Shown piece by piece: positions 43,418-50,392 of a stretch of 64,000 nt of DNA. The translations under genes were made by a program, and so were the position numbers. Each line of letters opens with the position of its first letter. Positions within the stretch are counted from its first letter, which is position 1. The notes under the pieces were generated by a model that did no database searches, had not been told where the DNA came from, and saw nothing but the letters and a program-made list of their open reading frames with translations. Origin of the DNA: Fusibacter_C sp942493125 (GTDB taxonomy: Bacteria > Bacillota > Clostridia > Peptostreptococcales > Acidaminobacteraceae); the NCBI GenBank assembly GCA_942493125.1, contig OW818667.1, positions 186,001-250,000 of the forward strand, written 5' to 3'.

Positions 43418-43933
43418 TCACAACTTAAAATTATTAATAAAAATTTGATTTTGAGCTTGATTGTTTGAATTATTCATAGTACTTGAAACCATGTGTTCCG
43501 GTTTTTCATTATTTTGTGCCTTATTTGTAATTAATTTATAACGCTCTGAAATATGATTTGCGATAACAGCCGCACTATTGCTTTGGAAATAATTATATGA
43601 TTTTGGATCGAAAATTTCCTTTGGAAGTATAGCCGAATCAAGATATACGGGAATTACTCTACCATTTTTACTATGCTTAGAAATTGCAATTCGTGCTTCT
43701 TCCATTGGAACATCCCTTACAATATAATTTTCTGAGACAAAAAGGACAACTATGTGAGAGGCTATTCCAAATATTTTATAAAAGACTTCTCTTTGATTTT
43801 CACCGCTTAAGTCACTTTGACATTCAGGGGCAAAAAAAATATTAAGTCCTTCCGCTTTAAGATAATGGAAAACATCACTTACTAAACTTTGTTCACTCTT
43901 TGCATAAGAAAGCGCAACATCGTATTGAGTCAT
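43418..43933 (-). CDS. TIR-domain protein, first gene of the TIR cluster
   Basis: The ATG at 43933 follows TTGGAGG; the longer frame has no site. The 171-residue protein begins QYDVALSYAKSEQSLVSDVF, continues EGLNIFFAPECQSDLSGENQREVFYKIFGIASHIVVLFVSENYI and has MEEARIAI with Glu78/79 as the likely catalytic acid. These are the box-1, box-2 and alphaC features of a TIR (TIR_2) domain, so NAD cleavage is expected. The last 35 residues are Asn/Gln rich. It heads a six-gene run on the minus strand. Confidence 0.78.
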   Translation of the reverse strand: MTQYDVALSYAKSEQSLVSDVFHYLKAEGLNIFFAPECQSDLSGENQREVFYKIFGIASHIVVLFVSENYIVRDVPMEEARIAISKHSKNGRVIPVYLDSAILPKEIFDPKSYNYFQSNSAAVIANHISERYKLITNKAQNNEKPEHMVSSTMNNSNNQAQNQIFINNFKL

Positions 43934-43980
43934 TATGAAACCTCCAATATAATATTTTATTAGTATAATATAATTAAACA

Positions 43981-44115
43981 TTAATATATCAAGTTGACTC
44001 TTAGTTCGATGTTGTCATAGTCACAATATGATTGTGCCTTCGCATGTCTCAAAGCATCAACCTGTGTATCGCTGAAAATCACCACCAAACCATAGCTACC
44101 TTCAGCATTTCTGAT
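43981..44115 (-). pseudogene. Truncated 3' end of an unknown gene
   Basis: A frame of 44 codons without a start ends in TAA at 43981. It reads EGSYGLVVIFSDTQVDALRH and later DYDNIELRVNLIY, good coding quality, but is closed upstream by TAG. It is probably what remains of a gene that the TIR cluster or a deletion cut. The rest up to 44321 shows no recognised feature. Confidence 0.45.
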
Positions 44116-44321
44116 CTATATAATACAAATATTTTGCAAAATGACCTATACAATTAAATTTCATAATAAGTACGAAATTAAATTGTGCATCTAGTGTGCA
44201 GCCTAAGTATGTGCATTTCTTAATATTTATACAGACTTATATAGAATCACATACGACTGAGTTGTAAACGAATGTAACTATTGACTAGAAAGTTCTTTGG
44301 AAATATTAGCTTGGTTATACA

Positions 44322-44354
44322 AAAAAAGTCCAAAGTTTCACCAACTTTGGACAT
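44322..44354 (-). terminator. Terminator downstream of the small secreted peptide gene
   Basis: On the minus strand GTCCAAAGTT pairs with AACTTTGGAC with a GGTGA loop and is followed by seven T. A second inverted repeat (ATTTCAATAG and its complement, 44357-44402) lies upstream. Both fit the 3' end of the peptide transcript. Confidence 0.8.
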
Positions 44355-44479
44355 GAAATTTCAATAGTTCTAGGTTTTTCAACGGCTGAAACTCTATTGA
44401 AATCTATACAACAGTTCATTTCACTCATTTAAAATGATATTCAAATGCTTCTGACAAATATGTGCCCAGTATTAAGCTG

Positions 44480-44611
44480 TTAAGCATGCACTCCTATAGA
44501 ATGAACCCAAATAGGATCTTCTACGATTAATCTTTCATTACTATTAGGTTCAGCTGCAATAGAGCCTAACAACACGCATGCCAATGACAACACTATAATT
44601 ATTCTTTTCAT
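44480..44611 (-). CDS. Small secreted peptide, possible RRNPP pheromone precursor
   Basis: A 43-residue frame behind GAGAGG. It begins MKRIIIVLSLACVLLGSIAA, a signal peptide with cleavage probable after the Ala-Ala or Gly-Ser-Ile-Ala stretch, and ends EDPIWVHSIGVHA. It is transcribed divergently from the XRE/TPR regulator at 44874, the arrangement of PapR-, SHP- and NprX-type pheromones. The last 5-10 residues are the natural guess for the mature signal. The transcript has its own terminator. I do not recognise the peptide family. Confidence 0.65.
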   Translation of the reverse strand: MKRIIIVLSLACVLLGSIAAEPNSNERLIVEDPIWVHSIGVHA

Positions 44612-44654
44612 TTTATGTACCTCTCTTTTGTTATTTTTTGAATACTTCAAATTT

Positions 44655-44711
44655 ACATTTGTATTATAATATGAGACGTATCAAAATAATCGCTAACTTC
44701 TGTGGGGTGAA
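44655..44711 (+). promoter_or_regulatory. Copy 1 of a duplicated promoter/leader element
   Basis: ATAATATGAG, 17 bases, then CTAACTTCTGTGGGGT. The same order and spacing recur at 44824-44865 in front of the regulator. This copy precedes a 17-codon frame (TTG at 44713) reading MNILDENYKLINGLCCF, which has an SD-like GTGGGGT. Confidence 0.5.
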
Positions 44712-44823
44712 TTTGAATATTTTGGATGAAAATTATAAGTTGATCAATGGTTTATGTTGTTTTTAAACCTACTAATAACAGTGATTCAGGGTGTTATATG
44801 TAGTTATTTTGCATATTTTAAGA

Positions 44824-44873
44824 TATAATATGAGTTGCAATTGATTTATCACTAACTTCGGTGGAGTATAATT
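44824..44873 (+). promoter_or_regulatory. Copy 2 of the duplicated element, at the regulator's start
   Basis: TATAAT at 44824-44829, ATGAG, 17 bases, then CTAACTTCGGTGGAGT, whose GGTGGAG also serves as ribosome binding site for the ATG at 44874. It could be an autoregulatory site of the XRE/TPR regulator. Confidence 0.5.
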
Positions 44874-45791
44874 ATGAATAAAGAAGTATTGGGACAACAA
44901 TTAAGAGAGATAAGAAAAAATATTGACCTTACCCAGCAAGATGTTTCTGATCAAATTGGAATATCTCATGAAACGCTCAGAAGACTTGAGAATGGAAAAG
45001 AATTTGTTAGAATTTCTACTTTAGAGAAATTATCAGAATTGTATAAAGTGGATTTATATAAGCTGGCATCAATGTCTACAGAACTTGGAAGCAGATTTAA
45101 TACTTTCTTAGAGGAAATTGGGAAAAGTATAAATCATGGTAGTTCAGATGTGTTTCATTCCAAAATTAAAGCACTTATAAACGAACTTTCACTTTCAAAC
45201 GATCCTAATGAGAAGTATTACATAAGTTATTTAGGTGCTTTGCTGAAGTTCGAGACATATTCATTATCGGAGTTCGCTCATTCTGAGCTGGCACTATCAT
45301 ATTTATATATCGATAGTGTTTCTCAAAAAGCTAATTATTACATTACACCTTTTGAAATAACGCTGAATATCTACTGGGCAATATTTCTACGACTTAAAGA
45401 GAACATCCCGCTTTCGATTTCTGTCCTACAGAGTACACTAACTAGAGTTAAAAACCTTCCGTACCCTATAAGTGAAAAGACTCATAGCATTGTTGTAATC
45501 CACATTAATCTATCTAACGCATATCACAATTTGAAAGACTATAATAAAGCGATAAGCTTGATTGATGATGTTCTCTTTTCAAAAGATATGGCATATCGAT
45601 TAGATGATTATTTTCAGTTGCTTTTTAGAAAAGGAATTTCACAGTTTAAATCTGGATCTGAAACATATAAGAAAACTTTTTCACTAGCCTTTTCACTGAT
45701 TGATAGCATGGAGTTTAAAGATTTATACACTTTCTATAAAGCACATCTTCTGAAGGTTCATAATATAGATATTGATGTCCTAAATAATTAA
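44874..45791 (+). CDS. RRNPP-type XRE/TPR quorum-sensing regulator
   Basis: A 305-residue protein. Residues about 6-62 are an XRE helix-turn-helix (LREIRKNIDLTQQDVSDQIGISHETLRRLENG). The rest is a TPR-like helical domain of about 235 residues (INLSNAYHNLKDYNKAISLIDDVLFS), the size and layout of Rgg/PlcR/Rap-family receptors that bind imported pheromone peptides. The divergent 43-residue secreted peptide is the probable partner. Its binding sites may be the duplicated CTAACTTC elements. Target genes could be the adjacent TIR cluster or the peptide gene itself. Confidence 0.8.
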   Translation: MNKEVLGQQLREIRKNIDLTQQDVSDQIGISHETLRRLENGKEFVRISTLEKLSELYKVDLYKLASMSTELGSRFNTFLEEIGKSINHGSSDVFHSKIKALINELSLSNDPNEKYYISYLGALLKFETYSLSEFAHSELALSYLYIDSVSQKANYYITPFEITLNIYWAIFLRLKENIPLSISVLQSTLTRVKNLPYPISEKTHSIVVIHINLSNAYHNLKDYNKAISLIDDVLFSKDMAYRLDDYFQLLFRKGISQFKSGSETYKKTFSLAFSLIDSMEFKDLYTFYKAHLLKVHNIDIDVLNN

Positions 45792-45792
45792 A

Positions 45793-45856
45793 AAAGACAC
45801 CCTATTGGTGTCTCAAACTGAAGGAAAAAGTCTGTGCGAAAACACAGGCTTTTTTC
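45793..45856. terminator. Two stem-loops between convergent genes
   Basis: GACACC/GGTGTC with a T run on the minus strand (45793-45815), then AGTCTGTG/CACAGGCT with a CGAAAA loop (45829-45850) and T runs on both sides. They terminate the regulator gene and the convergent acetyltransferase gene. Confidence 0.8.
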
Positions 45857-45933
45857 GTGTAAGGTATGTTTTATAAAATGATGCTCGACTACTCAAATTT
45901 AAATCTGATGTATTTGAAATATATACATTAGAC

Positions 45934-46326
45934 TTATTTTACCTTCATCCCCACTGCAAATTCAACAAATCCTTGCTTTTCATAATATGGAACAAGATGC
46001 TTTTCACAAAAAAACTGGATATGCAGATTATTCTGTTTACATGCATCAACCAATTGACGGCTGATTTCAGTGCCAATCCCTTGGTTTCTATACGCGTTTG
46101 AAACGCCCAGCCCACAAAGATAGGCATTGATGATACCGTCTGAAACAATTCGTCCTGTGCCAACTAAGTTATCATCATCATAAGCATATATTGCTAACCA
46201 ACTTTGCTTCATCGCTTGATTAAGTTGAATTGCGTCTAATTTTAAATAGTCGTTCCAATCCAACTCATCGTATAGTTTATAAAGATCAAGTTCGTTTTTT
46301 AGTTCTGAAGTATAGATAATTGCCAT
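45934..46326 (-). CDS. GNAT-family N-acetyltransferase
   Basis: The ATG at 46326 follows TTGGAGG. The 130-residue single GNAT domain has GLGVSNAYRNQGIGTEISRQLVDAC as the acetyl-CoA loop and HLVPYYEKQGFVEFAVG at the end. It follows the GNAT-methyltransferase fusion gene by 15 bases, so both are likely one transcript. The substrate is unknown. Confidence 0.84.
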   Translation of the reverse strand: MAIIYTSELKNELDLYKLYDELDWNDYLKLDAIQLNQAMKQSWLAIYAYDDDNLVGTGRIVSDGIINAYLCGLGVSNAYRNQGIGTEISRQLVDACKQNNLHIQFFCEKHLVPYYEKQGFVEFAVGMKVK

Positions 46327-46341
46327 TGATAAAACCTCCAA

Positions 46342-47469
46342 TTATTTAACTTGATACCTCACCCACCAAAAGCACTCACCCATTTGGATTTTTAGGTTAT
46401 CAGCATATTCATCAAATAACTCTCGCAACTTGATCTCACTATAATAATTCTTCAATATCTCATAGGTCGTACCATTTTCAAGCTGTCTGAGTTTATACGT
46501 ATCAGGTTCATCATCATGTGATACTAGCGATCCTCCAACACCTTCAACGTAGACATTATCAGTCATAAAGACGACTGCACCATTTGAGAGTTTTGAATGT
46601 AGCCCAGTTAAGAATTCACGAATTCGAGCTTTTGGAATATGTGAAAACCAAAAGTTCGCACAGACGGCATCATAGTCATTTTCACCTGCTATTCCAGATA
46701 ATTCATATGCATCGCAAATCTGAAAATCTGTGTTTGGAATGCTTTTTCCCATTGCGATTTCAAGTGTCTCTACTGTGAGGTCTGTTGCCGTGACGTGTTT
46801 GGCGACATCAGCGTATCGTTCTGTCCAATATCCAGTGCCACAAGCCACTTCTAAGACAGTCTTGTCTTTGAATGCTTGTCTCATGGCTTCTATGATAGCT
46901 TGTTGCTCGGCTTGTCGGACTGGATCCTCACGGCTATAGATCTTTTCATATTCTGCAGCGCGAAGGCTGTAGTATTCGGTCATGGTGTCGCGCGATAAAC
47001 TGTAGATGTATTGGCATTCTCCGAAGCGTTCTACTGTGCTAGTAATTTTCATGCCCAGTTTTTCTAGTAAGCGTCTTGAAGCGGCGTTGGCGGCTTGTGT
47101 TTCCGCTACGATCTTTGGGAGTCCAAGCTCTGTGAAGGCATAATGTAAGATTCGGCGGGATACTTCTTCGGCGTATCCGGAGCCCCACCATTGTGGTAAC
47201 AACTGATACGAGAGCTCAAAGGCGTCGCCATCGTGGTGCGGGTCAATGGAGATAAGGCCCATGAATGCTTGATCGGCGCTATGGCGAATCACCCAGTAGT
47301 ATTCGCCTTCAGATGCTTGGTTGCATAGCTTTTCAAAGCGCGGTCTAAACTGCGCATCTGTCAGTGTGCCACCTAAGAAGCGGCGCACGTGTTCGTTTTG
47401 ATACAGGCTCATTACATCGTCGTAGTCCGCAAGCTGCATGCGGCTCAGTTGGCAGCGTTTCGTGTGCAT
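46342..47469 (-). CDS. GNAT acetyltransferase / SAM methyltransferase fusion
   Basis: The ATG at 47469 lies at a normal distance from GAGGGG; a GTG two codons earlier is less likely. The 375-residue protein has an N-terminal RimJ/RimL-type GNAT domain (residues 1-160: ELSYQLLPQWWGSGYAEEVSRRIL, NAASRRLLEKLGMKI) and a C-terminal class I SAM-dependent methyltransferase (about 165-375: VLEVACGTGYWTERYA, VTATDLTVETLEIA, YDAVCANFWFSHIP). Both could modify one substrate in turn. I know of no characterised protein with this combination. Confidence 0.82.
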   Translation of the reverse strand: MHTKRCQLSRMQLADYDDVMSLYQNEHVRRFLGGTLTDAQFRPRFEKLCNQASEGEYYWVIRHSADQAFMGLISIDPHHDGDAFELSYQLLPQWWGSGYAEEVSRRILHYAFTELGLPKIVAETQAANAASRRLLEKLGMKITSTVERFGECQYIYSLSRDTMTEYYSLRAAEYEKIYSREDPVRQAEQQAIIEAMRQAFKDKTVLEVACGTGYWTERYADVAKHVTATDLTVETLEIAMGKSIPNTDFQICDAYELSGIAGENDYDAVCANFWFSHIPKARIREFLTGLHSKLSNGAVVFMTDNVYVEGVGGSLVSHDDEPDTYKLRQLENGTTYEILKNYYSEIKLRELFDEYADNLKIQMGECFWWVRYQVK

Positions 47470-47538
47470 CGTCACCCCTCGCTTTACCTATTTATTTGTC
47501 ATATATGTATAAATTCAAGATTGAAATTATTCAGCGCT

Positions 47539-47647
47539 TTGTTGTGTCGAGATAACTATCTGATACATTATAACACTTTCATTTCATAAAAAATGCTAGT
47601 TTGTGAGCATTTTTACATATTTTTGATAAATTATGTAAAAAATTTGC
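47539..47647. repeat. About 105-bp dispersed repeat, copy 1
   Basis: Includes GAGATAACTATCTGATA, TAACACTTTC and a hairpin AAAATGCT/AGCATTTT. It matches 50018-50114 in the same order, both ending in AAAAAATTTGC. It is in the upstream region of the GNAT-methyltransferase gene. Confidence 0.7.
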
Positions 47648-47663
47648 GCTAAAAATGAAAATA

Positions 47664-47703
47664 GCTCATGAAATGTTGGCATGGCGACCATTTTCATGAG
47701 CTT
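47664..47703 (-). terminator. Probable terminator after the MORN-like gene
   Basis: AGCTCATGAAA pairs with TTTCATGAGCT around a 17-base loop; a moderately T-rich tract follows on the minus strand. Confidence 0.55.
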
Positions 47704-47729
47704 GTTTAACGTATAGGGTAGCAATGAGA

Positions 47730-47990
47730 TTATTCTTTGATCTGCGTCACTTTGTAAACTTTGCCTTCCTGATCATGGGTCGCCCACTCGCCGACCTGCT
47801 TGCCGCGATCAAAGTGGCCTGAGCGCTTTACGGTTCCGTCTGGTCGATACCATTCCCAGTAGCCATCGGGTTCTCCATCAACGATCTTGCCTTTTGACCA
47901 AACGGTTTTGCCGTTGGCGTGATATTTGACTGTAAATCCATCTATGAGGTCGAATTTTTTTGCTTTTGGCATTTTTGGTTTCTTTTCCAT
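47730..47990 (-). CDS. Small MORN/YwqK-like repeat protein
   Basis: About 86 residues with ATG at 47990 (GAGG ten bases before it). The frame upstream has no site. VKYHANGKTVWSKGKIVDGEPDGYWEWYRPDGTVKRSGHF contains two or three MORN-like repeats (DGxxxGxWxxYxxDG), as in YwqK-type proteins that are often antitoxin-like or phospholipid-binding. The first 15 residues are Lys/Pro rich. It is divergent from an XRE gene with 180 bases between. Confidence 0.65.
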   Translation of the reverse strand: MEKKPKMPKAKKFDLIDGFTVKYHANGKTVWSKGKIVDGEPDGYWEWYRPDGTVKRSGHFDRGKQVGEWATHDQEGKVYKVTQIKE

Positions 47991-48170
47991 ACGTTTGCGT
48001 CCTCGCTTCGTTAGTTTGATATTCAAATAGGGTTGAATTAAATTGATGATTCTATTATAACCGATTTCGTGGTTTTTATTCAATTCTCTGCTATTTTGAA
48101 TCATTCGCTTTTTATGGGGAATACAAAGTCCGCGCTTTATATTATAATTTTCACATAAGGAGGTTGTCAC

Positions 48171-48653
48171 ATGGATCAAACACAAATTGGTAGATTTATC
48201 GCGCAGCTCAGAAAAGAAAAAAACATGACACAGATTGAATTAGGTGACCGACTCGGCGTAACCAACAAAACCGTCTCGAGGTGGGAAAATGGCAACTATA
48301 TGCCCGATTTATCACTCATAACGGAAATGTGCACCTTATTTGGCATTACAATCAACGAATTGTTTAGCGGTCAAAGAATCAGCGATGCAAATTTCAAAGA
48401 GTCGGCCGATCAAAATCTACTCTCAACATTGAATGATATAAAGTATATTAAGAAACAAAAAAGAATTTTTGATTTTTTAAGTGGTTCAGGCACAGGTCTA
48501 TTGATTTCGTCATTTTACTCCCCCGATACATTCAGACGCACTGCTGTGATGGCAATTGGCGTAGGCATGATTTTTTTAAGCTGGTACTTCAAGTCTAAAT
48601 TTGATAAACGCATTCTGCAGACGTTAGGCAGCACAAATAGTCAAGTTGAGTAA
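48171..48653 (+). CDS. XRE-type regulator with two C-terminal membrane helices
   Basis: A 160-residue protein behind AAGGAGG. Residues about 6-62 are an XRE helix-turn-helix (FIAQLRKEKNMTQIELGDRLGVTNKTVSRWENG). Two hydrophobic stretches near residues 105-118 and 125-142 suggest membrane attachment. Such small membrane XRE proteins are common in Firmicutes and of unclear signal. It is followed by a strong terminator. Confidence 0.8.
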   Translation: MDQTQIGRFIAQLRKEKNMTQIELGDRLGVTNKTVSRWENGNYMPDLSLITEMCTLFGITINELFSGQRISDANFKESADQNLLSTLNDIKYIKKQKRIFDFLSGSGTGLLISSFYSPDTFRRTAVMAIGVGMIFLSWYFKSKFDKRILQTLGSTNSQVE

Positions 48654-48654
48654 A

Positions 48655-48690
48655 AAAAAGCCCGCATTCCGGTTTTGGAGTGCGGGTATT
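48655..48690. terminator. Bidirectional terminator
   Basis: CCCGCATTCC pairs with GGAGTGCGGG (one wobble) around GGTTTT. It has seven T on the minus side and a shorter T-rich tract on the plus side, between the XRE gene and the truncated acetyltransferase gene. Confidence 0.8.
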
Positions 48691-48697
48691 TTATACG

Positions 48698-48985
48698 CTA
48701 TCTACTGATTTTCCACCAAATCGTGTCATTTTTTTCTAAAAAGTTGACTGCGCCAGCGTTAATGAGGACTTTATGTGATGCGTAATTATCGATATCCGTG
48801 TCACCAAAAATTGCATTCACACTTGGGTCGCTGAATATCCACTCTTTAAGACCGTTAAGTGCTTCTGAAGCATACCCCTTTTGCTGATAGACGCTATTGA
48901 TACCATATCCGACGATTACGTCACCTTTCGCATCGGGAACGCCTTTGATCATGAAAGCTCCAATCATTGTTTTTTGTTCTTTCAT
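48698..48985 (-). pseudogene. N-terminally truncated GNAT acetyltransferase
   Basis: The 95 codons cover only the C-terminal half of a GNAT domain: VIVGYGINSVYQQKGYASEALNGL is the acetyl-CoA loop and DNYASHKVLINAGAVNFLEK the end. The N-terminal strands are missing, the putative ATG has no ribosome binding site, and the next upstream gene (49039) is AT-rich and unrelated. It looks like a gene cut by an insertion or deletion near 48986-49030. Confidence 0.7.
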
Positions 48986-49038
48986 TTGTTAAATTATTTT
49001 GAGTTTAAAGATATAAAAGAATACATATTTGAGACAAT

Positions 49039-49806
49039 TTACTCCAACATTTTCATTAACACAGGTTCTAATAATTTAGTTCCTTTATTGCCAATATTAA
49101 TCATTGTGTTAACTTTTGTTAATATTTCAAATGCCTTTCCGAAAATGTTTTTATCGCGAGCATTAGTAATTGCATTTCCATTAAGTAATAATGAACCAAC
49201 TGCAGTGGAGACTTCATTCTTAATTCCTTCTGTTCCAAAAAGTGAATAATTTAAGAAGGAATCTCTAATTTTTTTGAAGTGGTATGTTATTACTATTTTT
49301 AACTCATTATTTATTTCACTATCCATTAATTCAGAAATCATGTTGTTTATTTCATCAGAAAGACTTTTGAGTTCTGTTTCCTCAAGTCTTATTTCTTTAC
49401 TAAAATCAGAAAGATAATCAGCACAATACTCTAACGAAAGCATAAGATTAGCATTGAAATGATTTTTAAAATCATCTAATCCATTATTAATAGGATTTCT
49501 TGGAGCATTGAATTTAATTTTAATTAGTCCACTAATAACATTATCTAAAGTTTTTAGATGTTTATCCTTATTTTTTGGTGAATACATTTCAATTTGATGC
49601 TTTCCATCCAATATCATTGTAAAAAGTTTAGCATAGCTTGAATATATTGATGCAACATCATTTTCATTTAAAGAAAACACTTCAATAAGTGCAGTTTCTG
49701 TATTACCACCTTGATGCTTTTGTATCATTTTAATTATACTATACAGCCTACCTACCACATTATCTGATGCAACAGTTTCATTTTGATTATCATTTGAAAT
49801 CTTCAT
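49039..49806 (-). CDS. Hypothetical helical protein, 255 residues
   Basis: A complete frame behind AGGAG, AT-rich and unlike its neighbours in composition. It is helical with no membrane segments or signal peptide. The C-terminus (EILTKVNTMINIGNKGTKLLEP) is amphipathic. No family is recognised. It replaces the 5' part of the acetyltransferase gene, so recent acquisition is likely. Confidence 0.5.
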   Translation of the reverse strand: MKISNDNQNETVASDNVVGRLYSIIKMIQKHQGGNTETALIEVFSLNENDVASIYSSYAKLFTMILDGKHQIEMYSPKNKDKHLKTLDNVISGLIKIKFNAPRNPINNGLDDFKNHFNANLMLSLEYCADYLSDFSKEIRLEETELKSLSDEINNMISELMDSEINNELKIVITYHFKKIRDSFLNYSLFGTEGIKNEVSTAVGSLLLNGNAITNARDKNIFGKAFEILTKVNTMINIGNKGTKLLEPVLMKMLE

Positions 49807-50017
49807 TTAAGTCTCCTAATATAATTTAGTTTTAGAAAATAATACGAATTTAAAGTTTAAGTGATTTACGTTAGTTAAATATAGAAAATTTAAATAAAAA
49901 TACGAAATCGGATTATTAATTTACTCCTTTCGAATTATTAGTTTAAGCAATCTCAAAATATACTTTTGTTTAAAGGTTGTGCTGGGCATAAATATTTTTG
50001 ATGTTTCAAACTATTTA

Positions 50018-50114
50018 TTGTATTGAGATAACTAACTGATATATTGTAACACTTTGAAATAACAAAAAAATGCTAGTTTATAAGCATTTTTTATTATTTT
50101 TTGAAAAAATTTGC
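50018..50114. repeat. About 100-bp dispersed repeat, copy 2
   Basis: GAGATAACTAACTGATA, TAACACTTTG and AAAAATGCTAGTTTATAAGCATTTTT match 47539-47647 in order. The hairpin AAATGCT/AGCATTT with T tract could act as a terminator in either direction. Confidence 0.7.
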
Positions 50115-50129
50115 AAATTAAAACGTAAT

Positions 50130-50233
50130 AGAACAAGAAAAGAACAAGAAAAGAACAAGAAAAGAACAAGAAAAGAACAAGAAAAGAACAAGAAAAGAAC
50201 AAGAAAAGAACAAGAAAAGAACAAGAAAAGAAT
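50130..50233. repeat. Nine-copy 11-bp tandem array
   Basis: AGAACAAGAAA repeats nine times without change from 50130 to 50228, plus a partial unit. The strand is all purine except one C per unit. It lies directly after copy 2 of the dispersed repeat, in an intergenic gap of 586 bases (49807-50392) that holds no gene. Confidence 0.95.
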
Positions 50234-50283
50234 GTGATGTAAAGAATGAAAACACACATGATTTAAAGTAATTACATATATAT

Positions 50284-50339
50284 AAATAAGCACGTGAATT
50301 GATGGTGTGGGTGCCATTCATCCAAGTGCTTATTTTGTA
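50284..50339 (-). terminator. Probable terminator after cutC
   Basis: AATAAGCAC and GTGCTTATT form the base of an imperfect long hairpin, with T-rich flanks. It would end the nag/cutC transcript. Confidence 0.5.
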
Positions 50340-50392
50340 ACAGAAATATTTCTATGTTTTTTTTTTCGTTTATATAATCTTCTATTTGACAG

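Noticed and set aside
50130..50233. CRISPR-like array.
   Set aside because: The 11-bp units are contiguous with no spacers and no cas genes are in the window.
50032..50321. Frames rich in Phe/Leu/Ser/Cys across the 11-bp array on the minus strand.
   Set aside because: They arise because the 11-bp unit, read in three frames, has no stop; the translations are the same repeat shifted, with no ribosome binding site or domain.
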